This document shows, piece after piece, positions 56,184 to 63,640 of a stretch of DNA of 64,000 nt. Where the stretch lies: assembly GCA_017450125.1 (NCBI GenBank), contig JAFSWZ010000028.1:1-64000 (forward strand), given 5' to 3'. The position numbers were made by a program, and so were the translations under genes. Each line of letters opens with the position of its first letter. Positions within the stretch are counted from its first letter, which is position 1. The DNA comes from Synergistaceae bacterium. Its GTDB lineage: Bacteria; Synergistota; Synergistia; Synergistales; Aminobacteriaceae. The notes beneath the pieces are model-generated. The model had not been told where the DNA came from. It saw only the letters and a program-made list of their open reading frames with translations, and searched no databases.

Positions 56184-56907
56184 GTGATACCTAAGGTTAT
56201 ACACTACTGCTGGTTTGGCGGAAAACCTCTGCCCGAACTTGCGCAGAAGTGCCTCGCGAGCTGGGAGAAGTTCTGTCCCGATTATGAGATAGTCCGCTGG
56301 GACGAGAGCAATTTCAACGTGAATTGCTGCGATTACGTGAGAGAGGCCTACGAGGCCAAGAAGTGGGCATTCGTGAGCGACTATGCGCGGCTGAAGGTGT
56401 TAGTTGACAACGGCGGCGTGTATATGGACACAGATGTTGAGGTGATAAAGCCACTCGACGAGTTTCTGGTTCACGAGGCGTTTTCGGGCTTCGAGAGCGA
56501 GAAGGCGATTCCCACCGGCATCATGGCCTGCGAGAAGGGGTTTGCGCCGTTCGCGGAGATGCTGGCGGACTATCACACTAGGCATTTCTACCGACGGGGG
56601 GGGGGGACTAGACCTCACTACTAACGTAACCCTAATCACGAGCTACTTTTCTCGTTACGGCTTCACCCCGAACAACACACTGCAGACAGTCAGAGGCTTC
56701 ACGATTTACCCGAAAGATTACTTCTGCCCAAAGAGCTACCTTACCCTCAAGATCGAGCTTACAGGCAACACGCACACCATTCACCACTTCTCCGGCTCAT
56801 GGCACACGCCCGCCCAAAAACGGTGGATAAGGTTCAAGTGGCGCGTAAGGCAGCTTCTGGGCGAGAGAATCACTGCGTGGCTGAAATCACTCCTCCACCG
56901 TCCATAG
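56184..56907 (+). CDS. GT32-like glycosyltransferase, out of frame at a G11 tract (phase-variable candidate)
   Basis: The start is GTG 56184 (M-I-P-K-V-I-H-Y-C-W-F-G-G), nine bases after AAGGAG and with the usual GT32 opening; ATG 56175 abuts the ribosome site. The first frame has ARLKVLVDNGGVYMDTDVEV with the D-x-D of the family, then reaches 11 G at 56596-56606. It shifts and stops at 56622-56624. The correct C-terminal half continues in another frame (DLTTNVTLITSYF, GFTIYPKDYFCPK, TIHHFSGSWH) to TAG 56905-56907. Ten G would join the two parts into a full protein of about 240 residues. The tail overlaps the next convergent gene by 21 bases. Confidence 0.85.
56596..56606. repeat. G11 homopolymer inside the GT32 gene
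   Basis: Eleven consecutive G between ACC-GAC and ACTAGACC. In the present length the reading frame is broken; 10 (or 13) G restores it. Confidence 0.95.
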
Positions 56908-57927
56908 CGGGAAGTAAATCCTGATGTGCGTAACATCCCTAAGTGCATCATCAACTTTCCCTGCAGCATCAGGGAGTCTCTCCCAGTCTCCGCCGTCCCG
57001 CCTGCACAGCACTAAGGGCCTGCGTCCGTACTGACTCCACAAGTCCGGCAGCCTGTCCCCAAGCTGAGGTCCGGGCACAAGTGCATTCTTGAACAGCGGA
57101 GGAGTCCCTTCGAGGTCAGGCTGTCCCGGAAGAGGCGCGATTATCATCCACTGCGTGAGCTGCCACGCGTTGATCATTTCGTGAGAAGTCAGGGCATGTT
57201 TCAGCGGCATAATCTGAATCCCCCCGACTTCTCCGCGCTTCGATGTCGACACGTCAATCACCCCTGAATGCGACGCACGAATCCTCCCTACTTCCTGATA
57301 CGCCGTCCCTCCGAACCTCCCGACTCCTCCGACACGGTGAACCACTCGTGCGATTACCCGCGCACCGCCAGAGCCGTAAACGATTACCCTCCCGCCCGGA
57401 CGGTTCTCGAAATCCACCATGTACACCGTAGGGTTTTCGGGAAGAGGACTTCTGATGATGAGCACATCGCCTTCTTCCGGCACGTCCTCCAGCGGCGATT
57501 CTCTGCCCTCATGTTCAACCGTAACCCTCGAACCAGTCAGAGGCGCAAAACCTCCGAAGACTCCCGTCCCTGCGTCCATTCCGAGCGTGAAGAATGCTCC
57601 GCCTGTCGCGGCTGGGGCTGTGGTGATTGCGGGCGTGAGGCTGATGATGCGTCCGCGTCCGTCCTCAACGTTCACGAGAATGTGTATTGCGTTCACGGCA
57701 GAGGCACAGACTGTCGACGGTGTCGCCCACTTGCTGGCGGTGTATGCGGGGTAATTGGTCTTGGCCGGAACTCCGAGAACTTGTCCCAACGCAACGGGCT
57801 GGGAGTGCGGTAGGATTGCCGTAACCTGTCCGCCGACTACGCAGGGGATTCGCAGTTCGAGGACTCCTTCAGCGTACGCACACGAAGCCCACAGCAGAAA
57901 GAGTGATGTGATGACGAGCTTCTTCAT
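56887..57927 (-). CDS. secreted protein of unknown function
   Basis: 346 residues, not recognised. MKKLVITSLFLLWASCAYA is a signal peptide. The body is beta-rich with many Val/Gly/Pro stretches (LELRIPCVVGGQVTAILPHSQ region, partly quoted; GRVIVYGSGGARVIARVVHRVGG) and no visible catalytic motif. The start is ATG 57927, which overlaps the CPBP gene stop (ATGA). The longer upstream frame is antisense-like low-complexity and lies inside that gene. Its 3' end overlaps the GT32 gene tail to tail. Confidence 0.75.
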   Translation of the reverse strand: MKKLVITSLFLLWASCAYAEGVLELRIPCVVGGQVTAILPHSQPVALGQVLGVPAKTNYPAYTASKWATPSTVCASAVNAIHILVNVEDGRGRIISLTPAITTAPAATGGAFFTLGMDAGTGVFGGFAPLTGSRVTVEHEGRESPLEDVPEEGDVLIIRSPLPENPTVYMVDFENRPGGRVIVYGSGGARVIARVVHRVGGVGRFGGTAYQEVGRIRASHSGVIDVSTSKRGEVGGIQIMPLKHALTSHEMINAWQLTQWMIIAPLPGQPDLEGTPPLFKNALVPGPQLGDRLPDLWSQYGRRPLVLCRRDGGDWERLPDAAGKVDDALRDVTHIRIYFPLWTVEE

Positions 57928-58460
57928 GGCACGGGAGCTAACCACACAGCCCAGACGTTGCAGAGCGCGTGATAGATTATTGACGGCATAACCGAGCCTC
58001 CCCTGATTCTCAGCACCGCCATAACGAGTCCCGGAAAGAACGTCGCAACCCTCAGCCATCCAGTCAGCACGACAAGATGACTCAGCGCGAAAGCTCCCGT
58101 AGCAATCAGCACGCCCAATACGACCCCGAGCTTCCTTGTCAGCAGCGTCTGCATCCACCCGCGATAGAACGTCTCCTCGATGAACGCCGCCGCTACTCCT
58201 CCGCCGAGCTGATCCAGCGCAGTCCACAATGACGGATGCTTCAAGCCTCTTCCGCCCCATTCGTACGGCCACAGGTACAGAGAGATTATCGTCAGAGGGA
58301 TGAGAGTTATCGCGATGGCAACAACGACATCACGCCATGACTCCCGCGTCATGAACCACTTCAGGCCGTAATCACGCTCATCTTCCCCTCGCCTCTTGCA
58401 CCACTCGTAAGGGAAGTAGAGCATGAACGTAGCGACAGCAAGCCCGATGATTATCCCCAT
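57924..58460 (-). CDS. CPBP-family intramembrane metalloprotease (CAAX-like)
   Basis: 178 residues, five to six membrane segments. The family motifs are in order: AAFIEETFYRGWMQ (E-E-x3-R), AFALSHLVVL (H), and IIYHALCNVWAV (H-x3-N). Members process prenylated or signal-like membrane peptides, and in bacteria are often tied to bacteriocin immunity; the substrate here is unknown. ATG 58460 overlaps the stop of the upstream small membrane protein. Followed by the secreted protein gene with an ATGA overlap. Confidence 0.88.
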   Translation of the reverse strand: MGIIIGLAVATFMLYFPYEWCKRRGEDERDYGLKWFMTRESWRDVVVAIAITLIPLTIISLYLWPYEWGGRGLKHPSLWTALDQLGGGVAAAFIEETFYRGWMQTLLTRKLGVVLGVLIATGAFALSHLVVLTGWLRVATFFPGLVMAVLRIRGGSVMPSIIYHALCNVWAVWLAPVP

Positions 58461-58735
58461 TACAGCACTTTCACTGCGTCCTGCAGGAACTGAAAGCCGC
58501 TGTTTATGTAGCTGGAAATCTGGAATCTGTTGACGTAGAGCAGTGCAGAGACTTTCCACAGCATGATGATTACCGGCACGGCGACGATGAATGCTCCCGT
58601 CTTGTAGAGAATCTTAGAGGGTATCTTTCCCCACTTCTCGAACAGCTGATCCACGAGCCAGCCCATTACCATGAAGGCGAACCCTAGAATCCAGACAGCG
58701 AGGCCAAGTACAACCTGAGTGTTTATGATGCGCAA
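58460..58735 (-). CDS. small membrane protein of unknown function
   Basis: 91 residues with two membrane helices (about 7-28 and 47-67) and a short soluble tail. It is not recognised. The start is TTG 58735, ten bases after GGAG; no in-frame ATG lies nearby. Its stop overlaps the CPBP protease start, so the two probably work together. An 8-base inverted repeat lies upstream at 58772-58794. Confidence 0.65.
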   Translation of the reverse strand: MRIINTQVVLGLAVWILGFAFMVMGWLVDQLFEKWGKIPSKILYKTGAFIVAVPVIIMLWKVSALLYVNRFQISSYINSGFQFLQDAVKVL

Positions 58736-58771
58736 AATGAATCAACTCCGAATTGTGAATAGGTGAATTTG

Positions 58772-58794
58772 CGATTATTATACGGCAATAATCG
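58772..58794. promoter_or_regulatory. inverted repeat between divergent genes (possible operator)
   Basis: CGATTATT, 7-base spacer, AATAATCG: a perfect 8-base dyad in the gap between the small membrane protein gene and the PpiC gene. No T tail, so an operator is more likely than a terminator. Confidence 0.35.
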
Positions 58795-58850
58795 ATATGT
58801 GCTAAACTTTGCGGGTACAAAATCTCACGCATTCAGGAGGAAAGTTATTC

Positions 58851-59666
58851 ATGACCCGAAAATTCATCACAGCTCTTGTTCTTGTGGCAGTGCTGTCGTT
58901 CAGCGCGTATGCTGATGAATCGCCGAAGGTTCTCGCGCGCGTCGGAAGCGATGACATCACGGAAGAGGAAGTGCTCGAGTTCATCCAGCCGTTCGGACAG
59001 CAGGCAATGATGCTCTACGCTACGGAGCAGGGCAAAAAGATGATCGTTGACGACGTAATCTCGATGAGGCTTTACGCGCTCGACGCAGAGGCACAGAAGC
59101 TGGACGAGACTCCGGCGTTCCAGGCACAACTTGCGGCGGCTAGGAGGGCGATGCTTGCGCAGGCGGCGATGAGGAAGACGATTGACGGTCTGACTGTGAG
59201 CGACGACGAGGCACGGAAGTTCTACGACGACAACCTTCAGCTGTTCACGCAGGGAGAGAGGGTTCACGCGCGGCATATTCTGGTGAGCGATGATGAGACT
59301 CTCGCGAAAGTTCAGGAGGCACTGAAGGCGGGGACATCGTTTGACGCGGTGGCTAAGGAGTACTCGATTGACCCGGGCAGTGCACAGAACGGCGGAGATC
59401 TCGGAGAGTTTCCGAAGGGCGTGATGGTCAAGGAGTTCGAGGAAGCTGCGTTTGCGCTGAAGACTCCGGGCGAAGTGTCCGAGCCGGTGAAGACGCAGTT
59501 CGGGTGGCACATCATCAAGCTGGAGGAGCATATTCCTGAATCGCCCGCACCGTTTGAGCAGGTGAAGCCGAGAATCCTGCAGGACCTGAGAGACCAGAAG
59601 ACGCAACAGGTACTTACGGACAGGTCGAAGGAGCTCGAGAAAGTCTACAAGGTTGAACGCTTCTAG
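58851..59666 (+). CDS. periplasmic PpiC/parvulin-type peptidyl-prolyl isomerase (SurA/PrsA-like)
   Basis: 271 residues. A signal peptide (TALVLVAVLSFSAYA) is followed by a SurA N-like helical domain (about 25-125), a parvulin domain (about 130-225; VHARHILVSDDETLAKVQEA, GGDLGEFPKGVMV, FGWHIIKLEEH) and a short C-terminal helix. No lipobox. It should help outer-membrane or secreted proteins fold. The start is ATG 58851, ten bases after AGGAGG. Confidence 0.93.
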   Translation: MTRKFITALVLVAVLSFSAYADESPKVLARVGSDDITEEEVLEFIQPFGQQAMMLYATEQGKKMIVDDVISMRLYALDAEAQKLDETPAFQAQLAAARRAMLAQAAMRKTIDGLTVSDDEARKFYDDNLQLFTQGERVHARHILVSDDETLAKVQEALKAGTSFDAVAKEYSIDPGSAQNGGDLGEFPKGVMVKEFEEAAFALKTPGEVSEPVKTQFGWHIIKLEEHIPESPAPFEQVKPRILQDLRDQKTQQVLTDRSKELEKVYKVERF

Positions 59667-59682
59667 TTACTAGGAAATCACA

Positions 59683-59711
59683 GGGGCTAGGAAAATATTA
59701 CTCCTAACCCC
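59683..59711. terminator. hairpin between the ppiC-type gene and argH
   Basis: GGGGCTAGGA (59683-59692) pairs with TCCTAACCCC (59702-59711); on the minus strand all pairs form with one G-U. It has only a short A/T-rich flank, so termination is plausible but not certain. Confidence 0.5.
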
Positions 59712-59734
59712 TAACCCCTTATCCCTTATCCCTT
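59704..59734. repeat. degenerate heptamer array at the 3' end of argH
   Basis: Two copies of CTAACCC followed by two and a half copies of CTTATCC. It spans the argH stop codon, so its length sets the last argH residues. Confidence 0.75.
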
Positions 59735-61077
59735 GCTTCTCGTATCTGCCGCTCTACTTGCTCAAAGCCCGTCCCGCCGTAAACGTTCCTTCTCCTCACG
59801 CTCTCTCGCGGGGTAAGAATCGCAGTCAGGCTCTCGTCGAAGTTCGGCACGTGTCCCTTCCACTGCTCGGGAGTAAGTTCGCTGAACGACAAATCGTTGT
59901 CGATGCACCATCCCACAAGCCGCCCAACAATTGCATGTGCCTCGCGGAACGGAATACCCTTCATCACGAGCCATTCTGCGATGTCCGTCGCAAGTGAATA
60001 ACCTTTCCCGAAGCCCTCAAGTGCTTTCGCCTCGTCAACCTCAACCTTCGCGAGCAGTTCACTCATTATCTGCACGACAGCTTCAACTGTATCGAGCGAT
60101 TCCCACAGACCGCGCTTGTCCTCCTGAAGGTCTCTGTTGTATGTCATCGGCAGGCCTTTAAGGTTAATCATCAGGTCTATCATGTGTCCTATGACTTGGC
60201 CGGTCTTTCCGCGCGCAAGTTCCAGAACGTCAGGGTTCTTCTTCTGGGGCATCATGCTTGAGCCGGTGCAGAACTCATCAGGCAGTACCACAAACCCGAA
60301 CTCCTGCGTGTTCCACGTTATGAGGTCAGTGCAGAGCCGCGAGATGTGAATCATGAACGTTCCCGCAAAGTGGTGATAGTCCATCATGTAATCACGCGAA
60401 GCCACAGACTCGAGGCTGTTGCGTGTGGGATGCGCGAAGCCCAGAAGCCCGCTCGTGATTTCACGGTCAACCGGCAGAGTAGACCCCGCCAGTGCCCCCG
60501 CACCTAACGGGCATTCATCCAGCGACAAGAGCGCGAAGTTCAGACGCTCCATGTCCCGCGAAAATGCCTCGTACCACGCGAGCCAGTAATGTCCCATCGA
60601 GATGGGCTGTGCCTGCTGCATGTGCGTGTAACCCGGTACTATCACGTTCAAGTGCCGCTGTGCGTTGTCCGCAAGAACGTCAAGGAGTGCGGCCAAGTTC
60701 TCCCTGAGACTCTGAAGACGCGTGCGGAGGTAGATCCGCGTTGTTGTGGCTACCTGGTCGTTCCGCGAACGTGCTGTGTGAAGTTTTGCCCCGAGAGGCT
60801 CAATCTCCGTTAAGCGCGCCTCAATGTTCATGTGTACGTCCTCGAGCTGCTCTGAGGGCGTGAACTTCCCCTCCTGAATCTCCGTGCGTACACGTTCAAG
60901 GCCAGCGATTATCTTTGCGGCTTCGTCCTGAGTGAGGAGTCCTGTTTTGCCGAGCATTTCGGCGTGGGCTATGCTGCCCGTTATGTCCGCGTCATACATC
61001 CGCCAATCTATGTCCAGAGACTGCGTGAAGTCCTGAACTATTTTTGCCGTGTCGTGCTTGAACCTTCCGTGCCACAT
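59719..61077 (-). CDS. argH: argininosuccinate lyase
   Basis: 452 residues. It splits argininosuccinate to arginine and fumarate. The signature GSSMMPQKKNPD is present, with SRNDQVATTTRIYLR and GYTHMQQAQPISMGHYWLA (partly quoted). It follows the EAL protein gene by two bases. No other arginine genes are in the window. The stop lies inside a heptamer repeat. Confidence 0.96.
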   Translation of the reverse strand: MWHGRFKHDTAKIVQDFTQSLDIDWRMYDADITGSIAHAEMLGKTGLLTQDEAAKIIAGLERVRTEIQEGKFTPSEQLEDVHMNIEARLTEIEPLGAKLHTARSRNDQVATTTRIYLRTRLQSLRENLAALLDVLADNAQRHLNVIVPGYTHMQQAQPISMGHYWLAWYEAFSRDMERLNFALLSLDECPLGAGALAGSTLPVDREITSGLLGFAHPTRNSLESVASRDYMMDYHHFAGTFMIHISRLCTDLITWNTQEFGFVVLPDEFCTGSSMMPQKKNPDVLELARGKTGQVIGHMIDLMINLKGLPMTYNRDLQEDKRGLWESLDTVEAVVQIMSELLAKVEVDEAKALEGFGKGYSLATDIAEWLVMKGIPFREAHAIVGRLVGWCIDNDLSFSELTPEQWKGHVPNFDESLTAILTPRESVRRRNVYGGTGFEQVERQIREARDKG

Positions 61078-61079
61078 CT

Positions 61080-62360
61080 TTATCTGTCTCCTGTCTCTAT
61101 TCCTCTTTCGAGGGAAAATATATCGTCTAAGTTCATCGGTTTTCCGAAGTAATAACCCTGTGCCTTGTCGAAACCTATCGAGCGCAGATACTCGAACTGT
61201 TCAGCCGTCTCTACTCCCTCAGCTAATGCCTTCATTCCCATAAGCCGGGCCATGCGCAGATTCGAGCTGATGATGTACTTTGCCTTCTCAGATTTTCTTA
61301 TGTCGAAGCCGTGCAGAAATTTCATGTCAAACTTTATCGTGTCAAAATTGTAATCCTTCAGGACGTTCAATGACGAGTAGCCCGAGCCGAAATCATCCAT
61401 CCACACTTCATAGCCCATTGCCCGGAATCTCTCTATCCCCAAGTTCAGCACGGTCAAGTCCTCGCCGTTCCCGCTCTCCGTAATCTCGATGTGAAGCATA
61501 CTGCGCGGAATGTGGTTGAGCGTTACAGCAAGTTCTACCTCCTGCAGAATGTCGCAGAGTTCGAAGTCCAGCCGCGACAAATTCACCGACACCGGCAGAA
61601 CGGGAAGCCCCTTCCTTGCGCGGGCGTGATAGTCCCTGCAGACCTGCTTCAGCGCGTGAATGTCAAGCCTGTGAATCTCCCTGTATTCCTCGAGCGTCGG
61701 GATAAACTCAGCCGGCGAAATGTTCCCGAGCTCCGAATCAGTCCACCGCGCAAGTGCCTCTGCCTCGCAGATTCTGCCGGTCTGGACGTTCACGATCGGC
61801 TGATACAGCACGCGTACAGAACCGTTCATTATCGCGCTGTCGAGGCTGTCAAGAATGTGCTGCTGAACCTCAAGCTCCCTGCTCATTCCCTCGTGGAACA
61901 TGCACGAACTCACGCTGTGGTTCTTCCTGATGCTGTCGCACGCCAGCTTTGCCCTGTCGCAGCATGAACGTATATCCTCGTTCTCCGACGGAAAGTATAT
62001 CCCCGCCCGAAGCCTCAGCGTAATATCGTCGTGGAGGGCGTAAAGGTACTCCTGAATCATGTCGGTGTTGAGCTCGACGGTTGCCCAGTCGGTCAGCACA
62101 GCAAAATTGTCATCGCTGAAACGTGCGGCCAAGCTGCCGTTCTCCGGTGGAAAGATTATGCGAATGATCGTTGCGGTCTCGCGGAGAAGTTCATCTCCCC
62201 TCTTGAAGCCGAAACGTTTATTGAACATCTTGAAGTTGTCGAGGTTGAACCAGATCAACGCCAGCCCTTCAGAAGCTGACCGCAAAAAATCTCCGGCCTG
62301 TTCGTGGAAAGCTGAACGGTTAAGCAGACCCGTAAGACTGTCGGCAGAAGGGGAAAGCAT
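61080..62360 (-). CDS. c-di-GMP phosphodiesterase with degenerate GGDEF and intact EAL domain
   Basis: About 426 residues. The GGDEF domain (about 8-150) has DSLTGLLNRSAF and LALIWFNLDNFK, but the active loop is R-F-S-D-D-N-F instead of G-G-D-E-F, so no cyclase activity is expected. The EAL domain has AEALARWTD near residue 200, SVNLSRLDF, HIEITESG, WMDDFGSGYSS and ALAEGVETAEQF, all needed for hydrolysis. No membrane segment or sensor is visible. ATG 62360 (or GTG 62363) lies 4 bases after the PPC gene stop. It is likely to affect motility and pili. Confidence 0.9.
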   Translation of the reverse strand: MLSPSADSLTGLLNRSAFHEQAGDFLRSASEGLALIWFNLDNFKMFNKRFGFKRGDELLRETATIIRIIFPPENGSLAARFSDDNFAVLTDWATVELNTDMIQEYLYALHDDITLRLRAGIYFPSENEDIRSCCDRAKLACDSIRKNHSVSSCMFHEGMSRELEVQQHILDSLDSAIMNGSVRVLYQPIVNVQTGRICEAEALARWTDSELGNISPAEFIPTLEEYREIHRLDIHALKQVCRDYHARARKGLPVLPVSVNLSRLDFELCDILQEVELAVTLNHIPRSMLHIEITESGNGEDLTVLNLGIERFRAMGYEVWMDDFGSGYSSLNVLKDYNFDTIKFDMKFLHGFDIRKSEKAKYIISSNLRMARLMGMKALAEGVETAEQFEYLRSIGFDKAQGYYFGKPMNLDDIFSLERGIETGDR

Positions 62361-62364
62361 CACG

Positions 62365-62787
62365 CTACACGAACTCGAACAGATTCAGCCCTACGTCCTC
62401 ATCCAGCTTGCGTTCCACCATACCTTCAGAGACCTCCACTGTCATTTCACACGTTGCGCTTACACGTGCGCTGTTCAGGTGTCCGCCCCATACACGGCCT
62501 TCTTTGTCCGCCGCGCTCATGTGGATGTGCTGGTAGAACTCTCCGTCCTTCGTCGTAACTGTTCCCCACAGGCTCACTATCTCGGCCGGAAACTGGAAGT
62601 GATGCGTGTGGTACTTCTTCTCTGCTACGTCGAACAGTCCGACGCTGAAATCATCTATTGCACCGAGTGCCTTGACCTCAGCAAGAACTATCTTCTCCGC
62701 TTCGCATAACGTCTTGAGCTGGGTGAGTATCTCCTCTCCTCTGTCTATCCTAACGAAATACTTGCTGCCGAATTTTCTGTACTGCAT
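62365..62787 (-). CDS. PPC-domain (DUF296) protein
   Basis: 140 residues. The single PPC domain has ALGAIDDFSVGLFD and the C-terminal H-x-H region (FYQHIHMSAADKEGRVWGGHL, partly quoted). In plants such domains accompany AT-hooks, but bacterial stand-alone proteins are of unknown role and the His residues may bind metal. The start is ATG 62787, eight bases after AGGAG. First gene of the PPC-EAL-argH transcript. Confidence 0.85.
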   Translation of the reverse strand: MQYRKFGSKYFVRIDRGEEILTQLKTLCEAEKIVLAEVKALGAIDDFSVGLFDVAEKKYHTHHFQFPAEIVSLWGTVTTKDGEFYQHIHMSAADKEGRVWGGHLNSARVSATCEMTVEVSEGMVERKLDEDVGLNLFEFV

Positions 62788-62835
62788 CAATCATTCTCCT
62801 GCTCAAATGGGATGGGAAACATTATACAGCAGGGC

Positions 62836-62873
62836 AAAAAATTAACACCCTCCCCGAATTTCCGGAAAGGGTG
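62836..62873 (-). terminator. terminator after the pilin gene
   Basis: On the minus strand CACCCTTTCC (62873-62864) pairs with GGGGAGGGTG (62855-62846), followed by TTAATTTTTTG. Confidence 0.85.
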
Positions 62874-62898
62874 CGGCTGTCTTGTGGGTCAAATTGTG

Positions 62899-63555
62899 CT
62901 AGTCGAGGTTGGCTATCAGCATGTAGACGAAATCGCCGTGCGCAGGAGTGTAAATAGAGTTGACGACTTTCTGCTGGCCTCCCAAGAGTCCAAGCGAGCC
63001 TGCACGAAGCGCGATCTTCTCCTTGATGGCATCCTCGTTCTTCCCGAAGCGGTAGCCGACAAACCATGAGTTGCCCGTGAGCTTGATGCCGCTTCTGCTG
63101 GACACCCACTCGCCTTCATCGTTTTGTACGGTGGAGACTTCGCCTACTGTCTCGGAGCACAGAAAATACGTACCTGTACCTTTGTTCCACGACGTTACTT
63201 TATTGTGCGGGTTGAGCTCTATTGACAGGCCGCCGTCAAGATACTTTAGGATTTCTGCCTTGCCGGCTCCTCCGCCTTCGTCCAGGTAATCGCCTATGTA
63301 TCGCGGCGTTCCTGTCTTGTCGCGGTTCAGGTATATCTTGTACTCATTGCCGACCTTTACAACTTTGTCGTAGTTGTCCGTGTACCATGCAAGTACGGCG
63401 GTCCTTATGTTGCGCATGTCGGCAATTATCTTTGTGGCCTTCGCAGAACTCACGGCTTCGGTGCTGGAGAGCATCATCATTGCGGCGAGTATGCCGATCA
63501 CGACAATCACTATCAGAAGTTCCACGAGTGTGAAGCCCTTGCGTTTGCTCTTCAT
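62899..63555 (-). CDS. type IV pilin / pseudopilin-like protein
   Basis: 218 residues. The N-terminus is a class a prepilin: a short basic leader, the cut site after Gly in KRKGFTLVELLIVIVVIG, Glu5 of the mature chain, and a hydrophobic helix. The globular part is not assigned to a known pilus type. It shares with the next gene a C-terminal pattern: KEKIALRAGSLGLLG, then a tail ending in ANLD. An assembly system (PilB, PilC, PilD) is not in the window. Confidence 0.88.
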   Translation of the reverse strand: MKSKRKGFTLVELLIVIVVIGILAAMMMLSSTEAVSSAKATKIIADMRNIRTAVLAWYTDNYDKVVKVGNEYKIYLNRDKTGTPRYIGDYLDEGGGAGKAEILKYLDGGLSIELNPHNKVTSWNKGTGTYFLCSETVGEVSTVQNDEGEWVSSRSGIKLTGNSWFVGYRFGKNEDAIKEKIALRAGSLGLLGGQQKVVNSIYTPAHGDFVYMLIANLD

Positions 63556-63581
63556 TGCTCATTCCTCCCTTTAACGTTAAA

Positions 63582-63612
63582 GCCGGGCATCCCCAGCTGG
63601 GCAACACCCGGC
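63582..63612 (-). terminator. hairpin between the two pilin genes
   Basis: On the minus strand GCCGGG (63612-63607) pairs with CCCGGC (63587-63582) with a short T run after it. Weak terminator or attenuator between paralogous genes. Confidence 0.4.
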
Positions 63613-63640
63613 GAATATTGCGAACCGATGGACTGTGCGG

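Noticed and set aside
56596-56624. Programmed ribosomal frameshift at the G11 tract
   Set aside because: No downstream stem-loop or internal Shine-Dalgarno stimulator is evident. Slippage of the DNA tract is the simpler reading, although ribosome or polymerase slippage is not excluded.
57928-58272. N-terminal extension of 115 residues on the secreted protein at 56887-57927
   Set aside because: The extension overlaps the CPBP protease in another frame and is low-complexity. A signal peptide starts exactly at the inner ATG.
59704-59734. Third member of the promoter-heptamer module
   Set aside because: No -35/-10 pair abuts the array and no gene starts downstream of it; it lies at a gene end.
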